Below are positions 53,521 through 62,069 of a DNA stretch of 64,000 nucleotides, one piece after another (position 1 is the stretch's first letter; each line of letters starts with the position of its first letter). The translations under genes and the position numbers were made by a program. The notes under the pieces are model-generated. The model was not told the origin of the DNA. It saw only the letters and a program-made list of their open reading frames with translations, and ran no database searches. Source of the DNA: Paenibacillus mucilaginosus 3016 (GTDB taxonomy: Bacteria > Bacillota > Bacilli > Paenibacillales > NBRC-103111); the NCBI RefSeq assembly GCF_000250655.1, contig NC_016935.1, positions 6,404,001 to 6,468,000 of the forward strand, read 5' to 3'.

Positions 53521-54692
53521 GCCACCGTCACCCCGATATCTGCAGCATTGATCTGTGCCACCTGCTGCTCCTGGATCCCGATGTCATTCGTGGAGTAACT
53601 GCCGGCGGTCGTTCCGATGCCTCCATGCACGTTTTCCACGCCTGTGACGGTGTATGCGGCCCGGATGATCTTCGCCCACAGGACGTCCTCTCCCATGGTG
53701 CCCCCGGCGTACACCGTGCCGTCCGCAGTTTCTCCGCCGATGTACTGCACGATGGCATCTTTCACCTGATCGGCCACGTTAGAGGCTGCCGAGGAGTTTG
53801 TCTCCACCTGCAGGTTGGCGAAGATTGGAACCGTCGTCGGCCGGCTGAAGCGAATGGTCCGCAACGTGCCGGATATGTCCGCAACCTGTTGGGTAATGCT
53901 TCCCCAGGTCCGTATTCCGCCCGCTTTGTTGTCAAAGATTGCCCGGGCGATAGCAGCCTGCTCTCCGCCCAAGACATAGGTCTCAAAGGAATTGGGAGGT
54001 CGTCCTTCACTGTCAGGCACTTCTTCTTCGTTCTCGACTACCTTTACAGCTCGGACGCCGGGCAGGGCAGCGACGGAAGCCTGCAGGGAGTTCAGCGTCG
54101 CGGATCCGCGAGCTGCCCGGGAGGTCCGGAAGCGGGCACGGAATGCTGCGTCGCTTTCGCGGTCGGCCCCGTTCTCGATGGCCTCAAGGTTGGTTATGGC
54201 TGTAAGATTCGCGTCCGGATTGACCAGGACGCTGATCTCCCCGACGTCTGCGTTCCCGCTGCTCCCTGGGTTTACGGCCTGCACGGTTGTAATGCCCTTG
54301 CCGTTGCCGCCGAGCGTGACCGCATTCGTGATCACATACTGCGTGCCCGAGGGCTTTTGCGCGAGCAGTCCCGGGTTTACCATATAGCCGGCTGTCCCTG
54401 TCAGCTCAACCGGCCCGCTGGCGTAGGTGTCCACGATTCTCCTGACGCCCGCCTGGACGCCGAGGCGGTCGAGGGAGACACCTTCCGCCGTATCAACGAA
54501 TGCAGATAAATATACTTTCTCGGCAACCATCCAGAGCACGGAGAGAAACCAAGCAAAAACCCGCAAGACTATGCCCACGGGTGACATTCTTGATGTATTG
54601 ATATCTTCGCCGAACAACTCGCGGGCTTTTGCTTCGCCCTCTGCAAGCAGGTCGGCATACGTCTTACGTTTGAAGCCGCTGCTATCCAGCAC
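53517..54692 (-). CDS. Baseplate J-like wedge protein (XkdT-like)
   Basis: 391 residues of the baseplate J family: FKRKTYADLLAEGEAKAREL and YLSAFVDTAEGVSLDRLGVQ near the start, and RESDAAFRARFRTSRAARGS, GVRAVKVVENEEE and PPNSFETYVLGGE in the core. It forms the wedge that changes shape when the tail contracts. It overlaps the DUF2634-like gene before it by 11 bases. Confidence 0.92.
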   Translation of the reverse strand: MLDSSGFKRKTYADLLAEGEAKARELFGEDINTSRMSPVGIVLRVFAWFLSVLWMVAEKVYLSAFVDTAEGVSLDRLGVQAGVRRIVDTYASGPVELTGTAGYMVNPGLLAQKPSGTQYVITNAVTLGGNGKGITTVQAVNPGSSGNADVGEISVLVNPDANLTAITNLEAIENGADRESDAAFRARFRTSRAARGSATLNSLQASVAALPGVRAVKVVENEEEVPDSEGRPPNSFETYVLGGEQAAIARAIFDNKAGGIRTWGSITQQVADISGTLRTIRFSRPTTVPIFANLQVETNSSAASNVADQVKDAIVQYIGGETADGTVYAGGTMGEDVLWAKIIRAAYTVTGVENVHGGIGTTAGSYSTNDIGIQEQQVAQINAADIGVTVA

Positions 54693-55053
54693 CAGGTATC
54701 ACCTCGCTTGACTCCAACGTCCGGCCATTCCAGGCCGTCGCCTTAAATTTGATGGATAGCACCCGCTTCGCCCGGTCGAAATTGACGAATTCAATCTGGT
54801 CCACCGTGCGGATCCGCGGCTCCCGCAGAATGGCTGCCGTCAGCTCCGCCTTGATTACGGCGTAATTGGGGCTCTTAACAAGAATCTTCCCGTAATAGTC
54901 GACGCCCATATTTGAGTCGAGGAACCACTCGCCCTTGTAGGTTGAGAACTCGATGCGGATACACTGCAGCAGCTCCTCGTCACCTTCGACCATCAGCAGC
55001 TCGCCGTCCTGGATGACTAGGTCGCCATCCTCGCCCAGTTTGAAGCTCTTCAT
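54682..55053 (-). CDS. Baseplate wedge protein, gp25/DUF2634-like (XkdS-like)
   Basis: 123 residues. GDLVIQDGELLMVEGDEELL, YKGEWFLDSNMGVDYYGKIL and AAILREPRIRTVDQIEF follow the pattern of DUF2634/gp25 lysozyme-like wedge proteins of contractile tails. It initiates sheath assembly at the baseplate. It overlaps both neighbours (spike gene and baseplate J). Confidence 0.85.
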   Translation of the reverse strand: MKSFKLGEDGDLVIQDGELLMVEGDEELLQCIRIEFSTYKGEWFLDSNMGVDYYGKILVKSPNYAVIKAELTAAILREPRIRTVDQIEFVNFDRAKRVLSIKFKATAWNGRTLESSEVIPGAG

Positions 55054-55433
55054 CCTCCAATCACTCCTATCACGATCGCGTCGGAAAGGTGGTGAGTGCG
55101 GTTGATCTTAGGGTCTGCCGGCTGTCCGGCCAGCACGTGATCGATCGCCCGCTCCGCGACAACCGTGAGGACGATGTCACCAGCCTGGTAGTGCGGCGAA
55201 TACTCCCGCACCTCGCCGCCCTCTACCCGGTACCGCTGCCTCAAGCAGGGAGCATTCGTGATCGGAGGGAGAGTGAAGGCCGTCCCGTCGATCCGCACCT
55301 GCTGGAAGAGCGGCTGCAGGTCACACGTCAGGCTCCCCGAATCGAAGGAGAGCACCCGACAAAGCTGGGCCGTGTGCAGGTTAAGAACCGCCCGGTCAAT
55401 CATGCTGCGCAGCATGTTCTCGAAATCCCCCAT
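55050..55433 (-). CDS. Baseplate spike protein, Gp138-like
   Basis: 127 residues from the ATG at 55433, which overlaps the stop of the hub gene (ATG within TGATGG). FENMLRSMIDRAVLNLHTAQ and LSFDSGSLTCDLQPLFQQ resemble the N-terminal OB-like domain of Gp138/gpV spike proteins, and ending strands (DIVLTVVAERAIDHVL) complete a small barrel. It should form the membrane-piercing tip under the hub. Confidence 0.75.
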   Translation of the reverse strand: MGDFENMLRSMIDRAVLNLHTAQLCRVLSFDSGSLTCDLQPLFQQVRIDGTAFTLPPITNAPCLRQRYRVEGGEVREYSPHYQAGDIVLTVVAERAIDHVLAGQPADPKINRTHHLSDAIVIGVIGG

Positions 55434-56329
55434 CACATCAGCTCCATTTCCGTTGTGAATTCTGAATCGTTGCAGATATGCCGGCCCCGGCAAATGCGGT
55501 ACACGAAATTGTAGTTCACGCTGAGCACCTGCAGGATCTTCGCGGTACCGAACCGGTGATTCAGCAGGCTCTGAACCGTGAACTGCTCCTCCTGCTCCTC
55601 GTCCTTCTTGCCATAGGTGACCCGGGCGGTCGTGGACCGCTTACGTTTCGTCTTCGGCTGCTTAGCGACGTAATCCAGGTTGGTCTTCGCGATATCAACC
55701 ATGGTCAGCCGCGGCGAGCCAATCAGCCCTGTGTCCTCGCTCAAGGTGAAGTCCGTCTCCTCCCCGAAGAAGCGGGAGCAGACATACACCTGGCCGCGCG
55801 CCATGAAGGCGAGAGCAGCGCAGTCTGTAGCCACCTGCTTGAGAGAGTCAACGATCCGGCCGTAAACCGAATAGCCCCGCGGATACGTGACATCGTCCGG
55901 GAGCTCTATTTTGCCGATCGGCAGACCGAGTTGCCTGATCAAATCGTTTATTATGGTGCTCCCGGTTGTGCCCGGGCCGTACGTTTTCTCGAGCTGGGCC
56001 TCCACATAAACGTGGCTGTCGATACCCTTGATCATGATCCGGCTGTCAGGTTTCTCATGGAACGGCATCATCTCGGATACTTCGCCGACAAAGATGCTGC
56101 CCCGGTCGCCGCGGTACCCGGCATTGATGATCAGCTTCTGGCCGGCACTGATCTGGTTGTAGGTGTCGGAGGAGACATTGTAGATCGTCACGGTCGCCTC
56201 GTTCGGGATGACGTCGTCGTCGAAGGGGACGTCGAATTCGATGTCCAGCCCGCTCTGGCCGTCCATGTAAAAGCGCAGGTCCCCGACCAGCACCTCCACC
56301 TCGCGACCGAATGCGTTGATCTGCGTCAC
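55433..56329 (-). CDS. Baseplate hub protein, XkdQ/gp27-like
   Basis: 298 residues. FYMDGQSGLDIEFDVPFDDD, EATVTIYNVSSDTYNQI and KLIINAGYRGDRGSIFVGEV give the gp27-like hub barrel pattern seen in late-control gpD or XkdQ proteins; the second half includes RGYSVYGRIVDSLKQVATDC. It should form the trimeric hub that joins tail tube to spike. The start overlaps the plug gene. Confidence 0.82.
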   Translation of the reverse strand: MTQINAFGREVEVLVGDLRFYMDGQSGLDIEFDVPFDDDVIPNEATVTIYNVSSDTYNQISAGQKLIINAGYRGDRGSIFVGEVSEMMPFHEKPDSRIMIKGIDSHVYVEAQLEKTYGPGTTGSTIINDLIRQLGLPIGKIELPDDVTYPRGYSVYGRIVDSLKQVATDCAALAFMARGQVYVCSRFFGEETDFTLSEDTGLIGSPRLTMVDIAKTNLDYVAKQPKTKRKRSTTARVTYGKKDEEQEEQFTVQSLLNHRFGTAKILQVLSVNYNFVYRICRGRHICNDSEFTTEMELM

Positions 56330-56631
56330 GGCTCCACCTCCAGGAAGACTGTCTCCTGCAGTGTGCCCCAGGTGACCGTCTCGACGATCCCGCTCTGGTC
56401 CAGGGGAGTGATCGTGAAGCGGGGAAAGCGCTCATCGCCCATGGACTGAAAGAGGGAAGAGCCATAAACCAGGGGCTCGCCTACAACGAGCACTTCTCCG
56501 CCGGTGGAAAGGTCCACCGTGAAGAAATCGAACATGTCGTTATAGCGGATCTCCCACTGGTACCGGACGTTTGCGATCACCACTTCGAATCGATAGGGGA
56601 CCGCGGCCTTGTTGATGTTCAGCCGGTACAT
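56326..56631 (-). CDS. Baseplate plug-like protein (DUF6983-like)
   Basis: 101 residues of mostly beta structure (YRFEVVIANVRYQWEIRYND, FFTVDLSTGGEVLVVGEPLV). Small proteins like this sit between the LysM protein and the hub in Mu- and PBSX-like contractile tails and plug the baseplate channel. Overlaps both neighbours. The assignment leans on gene order. Confidence 0.7.
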   Translation of the reverse strand: MYRLNINKAAVPYRFEVVIANVRYQWEIRYNDMFDFFTVDLSTGGEVLVVGEPLVYGSSLFQSMGDERFPRFTITPLDQSGIVETVTWGTLQETVFLEVEP

Positions 56632-57209
56632 TACACCACTCTCACTTTCTGCCCGACCTGCAGCTTACGCGGATCTACTCCTGGGTTCAGCGCCTGAATG
56701 GCTGCCGTGGTCGTTTTGAACGTGCCGGCCAGGCGCCAGAAGCTATCCCCGGACTTGATGGTCGCATACACCTCGCCAGTTTTCTGCTCGAGCTGCTGCA
56801 TGCCTTGGTTGCCGGTCGCCGCGGCTGCCGTGCCGGTAGGGTCTGTGGACTCCGGTACCGACTGGGTCACCGTTACGATCCGAGCTTCCTCGAGCTCCAG
56901 AGTGAAGCGGAAGCCATTGGCGATCTTATAGTCATGCTCGGTCGGCATGCTTTTGATCAGCATGGTATAGGCGGCGTTCCGGCCGTCATACACGACCAGA
57001 TCACCACGCTCGGCCATGGCCCAGATCTGAATCCGTTTATCGCCGGCATCCGGACCGACGACTTCGCCAGTGAGGGAAAGGCGCCTGGCCGTCCTTTTGA
57101 CATGGTCAGCAATATCCTTGCCCTTCTCGACAGGCCTTGTCGGGATCTGGACTTCAAACGGTACCCGCTCCTCGACCACGTGTATCTCGATTCCGTTCAG
57201 CGCCGCCAT
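56631..57209 (-). CDS. Phage LysM-domain baseplate protein (XkdP-like)
   Basis: 192 residues. The N-terminal 110 residues are the phage part (IEIHVVEERVPFEVQIPTRP, with RIQIWAMAERGDLVVYDG). A linker rich in Thr, Gly and Gln leads to a C-terminal LysM module (YATIKSGDSFWRLAGTFKTT through LNPGVDPRKLQVGQKVRVV) that can bind peptidoglycan. It follows the tape measure gene by 1 base, as in PBSX. Confidence 0.88.
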   Translation of the reverse strand: MAALNGIEIHVVEERVPFEVQIPTRPVEKGKDIADHVKRTARRLSLTGEVVGPDAGDKRIQIWAMAERGDLVVYDGRNAAYTMLIKSMPTEHDYKIANGFRFTLELEEARIVTVTQSVPESTDPTGTAAAATGNQGMQQLEQKTGEVYATIKSGDSFWRLAGTFKTTTAAIQALNPGVDPRKLQVGQKVRVV

Positions 57210-57210
57210 G

Positions 57211-59292
57211 TCATCTCACCACCGGTTGAGGATCTCGTCTCATAATGCTACGGGCATAGGCATCGAGAGCTGCCATGGTTCCGTTGTACGCATCCTCCCG
57301 GCTGGTATTACCGTGAAAGTGCTGAACAATTGGAGGCAGCTGCATTCCGCCGCTAGGTGTTTGCCCGGAGTTGTATGCTCGGTTCTCTTCTGCCGTGAGC
57401 ACCCGCTCTCCTTTATGGAGTTCCGCCCGATAACCATCGAATGGGATGTACGGATGTCCGTCTTCATGAGAACCGTCAAATTGGCGACCAATCTCCATCT
57501 GTTCGGCATTGTATGCCTCAGAGTTTGCGGTCGAACCGTACCCGTTATAATGGTTATTGACCATTGTTACAGCGGCATCGTAGGTGCTCTTTACATCCCC
57601 AATCGCTTGGAAAAGATCACTGACTCCCGTACTTACCTCTTGTACCAAAGGTCCAAGTATAGGTACAGATTTTGCAGCATCAGCGACACCCTGTGCCACG
57701 CCCTTAACAATACCTGCGCCTAGAGATACGCCAATTTGCGTTAAGGGACCCGAGGCTTCTGCGAGAGAGGTTGCAAGTGTACTTGTTATTTCACGAGATA
57801 TGTTATACGCTTTTTCCCTTCCGGTTTTGTTATACCAAGCCATGAAGGTATCTTCAATGTCGTTAAATACGTAATCGACCTTTGCCTCAAAACTCAAATC
57901 TCTAAACGCTTGATTATCAATGTACTTTTCCCTAAGATAATCAGCCATCCGATTAGCAGAGGAAACGATACGGTCCTCATTGCGTTCAACCACGTTACCA
58001 AGTCCATCAAACAGCTGTCGGGCAAATGGAAGAAAAGGCTTGAGGGTACGGATCTGCAAGGTCTCGAATGCACCCTTTAATTCCTCGATAGAACCTCGTG
58101 TGTTATCCATTTTCTTTTTTGCGACATCATAAGCGGTTACGTTTAACATGTCTTTCTGGAACTGCCGCACGCCTTCGCTTCCATTCTTAAACAACATGGA
58201 AGCCGCTCGGATACCATCTGATCCAAAAATCTCATCAAACATTTTAAGTCGTTGTTGATCATTCATCGGTGCAAAAACCTTCTGAATTGCGTCCGCAATA
58301 CCCTCTAGGTTTTTTATTTTTCCGTTGTCGAAGAACAGGTTTTTAGCGTCATTTCCAAGTCCAATCTCGTCAAAAAGGCCTGACTCTTTATCGCCCGATG
58401 CCTGCAGATTAAGAAGGAGTGACTTGATGCTTGTGCCGGGGTCAGATCCACCTATTGCCCCGTCATTCGACATAAGGCCTATCGCCGTAATTACATCCTT
58501 TAGGTTTCCTCCGGTCATATCCTGAACACCACCCACGGAAGCCAGCGCATAACCCAGTTCATGAACACTGGTAGCCGAGGTATTGGCCGCACCTGCAAGG
58601 ATATTGGCTACGTCCGCTGCTTCAAGCCCATCCTTTTTGAACGTGTTCAGCGTACGCCCGAGCGTGGCCGCTGCTTCTTCGAGACTTAGCCCGCCTGCAG
58701 TAGCAAGATCGAGTCCAGCTTGAAGACCTTCACTCACAACTCGCTCGATCTTCATACCTGCTTTCAAAAGTTCTTCCGATCCCCGAGCTGCCTCGAGAGC
58801 AGAGTACTTCGTGGCAGCCCCTACAGCCAGCGCTTTATCTTCCACTGCTTTCATACCCTCATTCGAGAGACCAGTGAGTGCTTGTATGGAAGAGAGCTGG
58901 GCCTCAAAGTCCATTGCCCTACTCATTGAATTGCTAGCTAATAGTGTAGCTCCAGCTGCCGCGGCGACTCCGGACCCTACTGCAGTATTTCTCAACATAC
59001 CCGTAGCAGAACCTGTAACCCTTTGAATGCTCTGAAAAGCACCTGTTGCACTCTTCTTCAGGGCATCCATAGCCGAGCTCGATTGGCAGATGCTACTTGT
59101 AAGCTTGTCCATTGATCGACTGGATTGGGTAGCCTTCGATCCTGCGCTGGCAAGCTCTCGTTCAAACTTCCTGGCAGTTCCGTCTCCCATCCTGCGTTTG
59201 AGCTCATCCATTGCCTTGTTGGCTTTACGTAGTGGGCCATCCTCAATCTCCCAGGCGACGGAAAGGGCGAGCTTCCGCAGGTACTTGTCCAT
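57211..59292 (-). CDS. Tape measure protein
   Basis: 693 residues. The TP901-type core (AAGMKIERV-like region, GLQAGLDLATAGGLSLEEAA, DVANILAGAANTSATSVHEL) and a coiled-coil-rich N-terminus are present, and hydrophobic segments occur near 105-125 and 510-530. By the usual rule of about 1.5 angstrom per residue the tail would be roughly 100 nm. Its middle is more AT-rich than the genes around it, hinting at mosaic exchange. The ATG overlaps the stop of the second chaperone ORF (TAATG). Confidence 0.92.
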   Translation of the reverse strand: MDKYLRKLALSVAWEIEDGPLRKANKAMDELKRRMGDGTARKFERELASAGSKATQSSRSMDKLTSSICQSSSAMDALKKSATGAFQSIQRVTGSATGMLRNTAVGSGVAAAAGATLLASNSMSRAMDFEAQLSSIQALTGLSNEGMKAVEDKALAVGAATKYSALEAARGSEELLKAGMKIERVVSEGLQAGLDLATAGGLSLEEAAATLGRTLNTFKKDGLEAADVANILAGAANTSATSVHELGYALASVGGVQDMTGGNLKDVITAIGLMSNDGAIGGSDPGTSIKSLLLNLQASGDKESGLFDEIGLGNDAKNLFFDNGKIKNLEGIADAIQKVFAPMNDQQRLKMFDEIFGSDGIRAASMLFKNGSEGVRQFQKDMLNVTAYDVAKKKMDNTRGSIEELKGAFETLQIRTLKPFLPFARQLFDGLGNVVERNEDRIVSSANRMADYLREKYIDNQAFRDLSFEAKVDYVFNDIEDTFMAWYNKTGREKAYNISREITSTLATSLAEASGPLTQIGVSLGAGIVKGVAQGVADAAKSVPILGPLVQEVSTGVSDLFQAIGDVKSTYDAAVTMVNNHYNGYGSTANSEAYNAEQMEIGRQFDGSHEDGHPYIPFDGYRAELHKGERVLTAEENRAYNSGQTPSGGMQLPPIVQHFHGNTSREDAYNGTMAALDAYARSIMRRDPQPVVR

Positions 59293-59471
59293 TAAAAGTC
59301 ACCTCTCTTTGCCTTCAGCCTTTGCCAGATTGTGACGGCCGCATTGGCCTCGTTCAGCTCATCCATATCCATTGCAAATGCTTCACTGTAGGAGATTCCT
59401 CCTGTCTCAAGAACCGGTCTCCAGAACAGCCAGTTCCTCTCAGCTTTCTTCTCCCACTCTTGCTGGCTCAT
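59292..59471 (-). CDS. Second tail-assembly chaperone ORF (possible frameshift product)
   Basis: 59 residues (MSQQEWEKKAERNWLFWRPV, then LETGGISYSEAFAMDMDELN and WQRLKAKRGDF). The ATG at 59471 lies inside the first chaperone gene in another frame, 32 bases overlapping. In many phages this second part is made only by ribosomal frameshifting (gpG-gpGT); here the shift needed is +1 (or -2) and a CCAAAAG run lies just before the overlap. It may also be read from its own ATG. Confidence 0.65.
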   Translation of the reverse strand: MSQQEWEKKAERNWLFWRPVLETGGISYSEAFAMDMDELNEANAAVTIWQRLKAKRGDF

Positions 59472-59739
59472 CTTTTGGCCGGACGATAAGAAATCGCAGC
59501 GCCTCCGCGAAGACCTCCTTCATAATGTCTTCCCGCTCCGGCTCCGCATCCCACCACTCCCATGTGGTTTTAGGAAAAACGATGACGTGCTCCATCAACT
59601 GGGTGAACAGCGGCTCGTCTGCCAGGTGACCGTGCTGATCACGGCTAGTATCCTTGATCCTTGTGGCTAGTCGCAATCCTGGGTGCTGAAACGTGAACTC
59701 GATCCCGCCAGCGGTATATTTCATCTGTCTACGTTGCAT
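59440..59739 (-). CDS. Tail-assembly chaperone
   Basis: 99 residues (MKYTAGGIEFTFQHPGLRLA, then HVIVFPKTTWEWWDAEPERE and FAEALRFLIVRPKDEPAR). It lies between tube and tape measure genes, the fixed place for the gpG-type chaperone that coats the tape measure during assembly. The ribosome site is AAGGGGGAAATAC before the start, 45 bases after the tube gene. Confidence 0.75.
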   Translation of the reverse strand: MQRRQMKYTAGGIEFTFQHPGLRLATRIKDTSRDQHGHLADEPLFTQLMEHVIVFPKTTWEWWDAEPEREDIMKEVFAEALRFLIVRPKDEPARVGEES

Positions 59740-59783
59740 ACGTATTTCCCCCTTTAGAAAAGAGGCCCCATTCGGGCCCCCGA

Positions 59784-60188
59784 TTATTGAGTATAATCAA
59801 ACACTTGGAACTCGAAGGACCGATTACTATCTGTTGCATCATCGGAATAGTTCACGGCAGCCGGACGCTTGATTCGAGCTTGTGTTCCACCAATCTTCTC
59901 TTTTGGACGCCCGTTGTAGAACACCCAGATAGGAACCATCGTCTTGCTCACGGCCAGGCGGTTGAGGTATTCGACATACGGGGAGGATTGCTGGAGAGTG
60001 ACGGTGATCGTCCCCAGCGGGTTGTTTACCTCCGACACGCTTACGTCTCCCTGGGCGCCGACGCTGGTCGTGAATTCGTCCTCGTCCTTGCTAGCGGTGA
60101 CGAAAGAGTCCTCAGCAACGCCGGTCAGGAAGATGTTGTTGACTGTTATTGCAACGTCCTTCGCGTTGAACGTGCTTACGTTCTTCAA
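59784..60188 (-). CDS. Tail tube protein (DUF3277-like)
   Basis: 134 residues, beta-rich: STFNAKDVAITVNNIFLTGV, DEFTTSVGAQGDVSVSEVNN, GTITVTLQQSSPYVEYLNRL, and the end SFEFQVFDYTQ. This is the tube pattern of DUF3277 proteins that follow DUF3383 sheaths. Position right after the sheath supports it. About 12 bases separate the two genes. Confidence 0.82.
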   Translation of the reverse strand: MKNVSTFNAKDVAITVNNIFLTGVAEDSFVTASKDEDEFTTSVGAQGDVSVSEVNNPLGTITVTLQQSSPYVEYLNRLAVSKTMVPIWVFYNGRPKEKIGGTQARIKRPAAVNYSDDATDSNRSFEFQVFDYTQ

Positions 60189-60200
60189 TACTCACACCCC

Positions 60201-61217
60201 CTATGCGCTAACCGTGCCGGTGATCTCTGCTGCATGGATCGCCCCGGCCAGCTCGTATTTGAATTTTGCGTTACGCAGGATCCGCTCCGCCCGGTCGATC
60301 GTGGTCGTCTCTGCTCGCGATGGGAAGTCGGTGGAGTAGAGCGGGATGCCGTCCGCATCCTCGGCGATGATCTCCTGGCGATAGGCGATGCCCAGCACCG
60401 TCCGAACGACGCTCTCGATCTGCGAGATGCCGCCGTTCGTATAGCTGATCTTCTCGCCACTATTGAAGAGCGCCTGCACCTGCTCCTCGATGTTGGCCGC
60501 CACCCAGTGGTTGCCCATAATGACGTCGATGTATTCGCCAGTCAGCACCTGTCCTTCGCTCGTCACCGGCGTGCCAGCTTTGGTCACGTAGGCGTTCCCG
60601 CCGTTGTCGTGGACATCCTGCAGTCCCGCTGCGTCCAGGTCGTCCGGCAGGATTCCGACCAGCCTGTGGCCCTTCCAGGTCACGGTACCGACCGTGCGGC
60701 TGCCTACCCGGCCGACCCAAGCTGCATCTGGATACTTTGCAACCTCATCCGGATCGCTGTGGTACATGACGAAGGTCAGCTCGTTGCCCGTAGCTTTGAG
60801 GTCGACCAGATCGGTCAGGTTACTTGTCCGGGTGACGAAGAGCTTGCGGCCCTGGCCCTCCACGTAGTTGGAGAGTTCGATGACTTCCGCCTTCACCGTG
60901 GAGGTGCTGATGAGGAAGTACCAGTCCTTGCTGTAATTGGCCGTCAGCACATCGAGTGCGTCGCTCGTACTACCGCTATCGTAGGCAGCCACCGCGAACA
61001 CCTGTGGCCGGTTATCTCCCTGGCCCATAACAGCTGCCGCCGCTTTGTATACCTCGCTGCCTACCGCGAAGCCATCCGCCACCAGTGCGGTAAGGTCGCT
61101 GTAATTCTTGTATGCCTGGCCGCCAGTCTTCGGACCGATGATCAGCGGCTTGCCGAAGCCGATCAGGCCCGCCGGCCGCGAGAGGCTGATCGTGACTTTC
61201 ACGTCTTTTAAAGGCAA
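60201..61217 (-). CDS. Contractile tail sheath protein (DUF3383-like)
   Basis: 338 residues starting at TTG 61217 (PLKDVKVTISLSRPAGLIGF), nine bases after GAAGGGAG. Sheath text continues with KPLIIGPKTG, ALVADGFAVGSEVYKAAAAV and a DYIDVI-like EYIDVIMGNHWVAANIEEQV, and the end contains EYELAGAIHAAEI-like FKYELAGAIHAAEITGTV. This protein makes the contractile sleeve and defines the phage as a myovirus type. The neck gene stop is 5 bases upstream. Confidence 0.88.
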   Translation of the reverse strand: MPLKDVKVTISLSRPAGLIGFGKPLIIGPKTGGQAYKNYSDLTALVADGFAVGSEVYKAAAAVMGQGDNRPQVFAVAAYDSGSTSDALDVLTANYSKDWYFLISTSTVKAEVIELSNYVEGQGRKLFVTRTSNLTDLVDLKATGNELTFVMYHSDPDEVAKYPDAAWVGRVGSRTVGTVTWKGHRLVGILPDDLDAAGLQDVHDNGGNAYVTKAGTPVTSEGQVLTGEYIDVIMGNHWVAANIEEQVQALFNSGEKISYTNGGISQIESVVRTVLGIAYRQEIIAEDADGIPLYSTDFPSRAETTTIDRAERILRNAKFKYELAGAIHAAEITGTVSA

Positions 61218-61222
61218 TGCCT

Positions 61223-61702
61223 TCAACTCCCTTCTGTAATTTCTGCTTGCTCGATGAATTCTCCGGGCCCAACATGCCAATCTAAGGCCCTGAACCTGAC
61301 GTCGGCACCATAGCGGCGTTCGTAGTGCTCAACGAGCGCTACGCTCCGATTCTGAACGTCTGAGATGCGCACCACAACCAAACCTTGCTCCGCCAGAACT
61401 TCGCGGTCCTCCCGGTTGAAATGATCCAGGATCCGCATGCACAGCTCTTCTGCCTCGTCGATATCCTCGGAGTAGACTGTAAAGGAGGCGACGAGTTCCA
61501 CCGTGCGCACCCGCTCCAGGTTTTCGCCGACAACCTGCTCGATGTCCTTGCCGAAAATATCAATGTACGGAGATGTCAGGCTGTACACAACATAAGGGTA
61601 GGGCGGCACATCTCCCTCGTCATCGGCGCGGATCACGGGCTGCTGCAGCTTGGCATACAGCCCGGCCACGATCATCGAACGAATCGCTCTTAGATCAAGC
61701 AT
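61223..61702 (-). CDS. Neck/tail terminator protein
   Basis: 159 residues (LRAIRSMIVAGLYAKLQQPV, YPYVVYSLTSPYID, RVRTVELVASFTVYSEDIDE, LVEHYERRYGADVRF). The pattern and the place right before the sheath fit the LIC_12616-like neck terminator family that caps the tail tube and joins it to the head. It overlaps the preceding gene by 8 bases. Confidence 0.78.
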   Translation of the reverse strand: MLDLRAIRSMIVAGLYAKLQQPVIRADDEGDVPPYPYVVYSLTSPYIDIFGKDIEQVVGENLERVRTVELVASFTVYSEDIDEAEELCMRILDHFNREDREVLAEQGLVVVRISDVQNRSVALVEHYERRYGADVRFRALDWHVGPGEFIEQAEITEGS

Positions 61703-62069
61703 CCGGCCCCCGTCCTTTCGTGCTTACTCGTTTGGCGATATAGATCCGGTGATCTGAATATTCATCGTATGGCTTGGCCTCGAGCACTCGGTACTCCAGA
61801 CCCTTATGCATAATCCGGTCATCGATGGCCAGCTCAGCCGGCAGTCGCACGTAAATCTTCCGGTCGTCCCGGGTATACGTGCCGCCAGTCTCCAGCTGCA
61901 GCTCTTCAAATGACATCGGAACGATGATCCCTTCCATTTCTACCGGTGCGCCATACCCCGGCACCCACTTTCCGCCGTTGGCATAGTCGTAATACCCCCC
62001 GCCTTTAGGGAAGCGGTGGAATTTCTTCCCCCACTCACCAAACACTTCGGCAAAATCAAAATGCGGCAT
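61695..62069 (-). CDS. Small head-tail joining protein
   Basis: 124 residues from the ATG at 62069 (MPHFDFAEVFGEWGKKFHRF). The rest is beta-rich (MEGIIVPMSFEELQLETGGT, YVRLPAELAIDDRIMHKGLE), like head-closure proteins that adapt the portal ring to the tail. GGTGG lies 9 bases upstream and the ATG overlaps the previous stop (TGATG). Confidence 0.68.
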   Translation of the reverse strand: MPHFDFAEVFGEWGKKFHRFPKGGGYYDYANGGKWVPGYGAPVEMEGIIVPMSFEELQLETGGTYTRDDRKIYVRLPAELAIDDRIMHKGLEYRVLEAKPYDEYSDHRIYIAKRVSTKGRGPDA

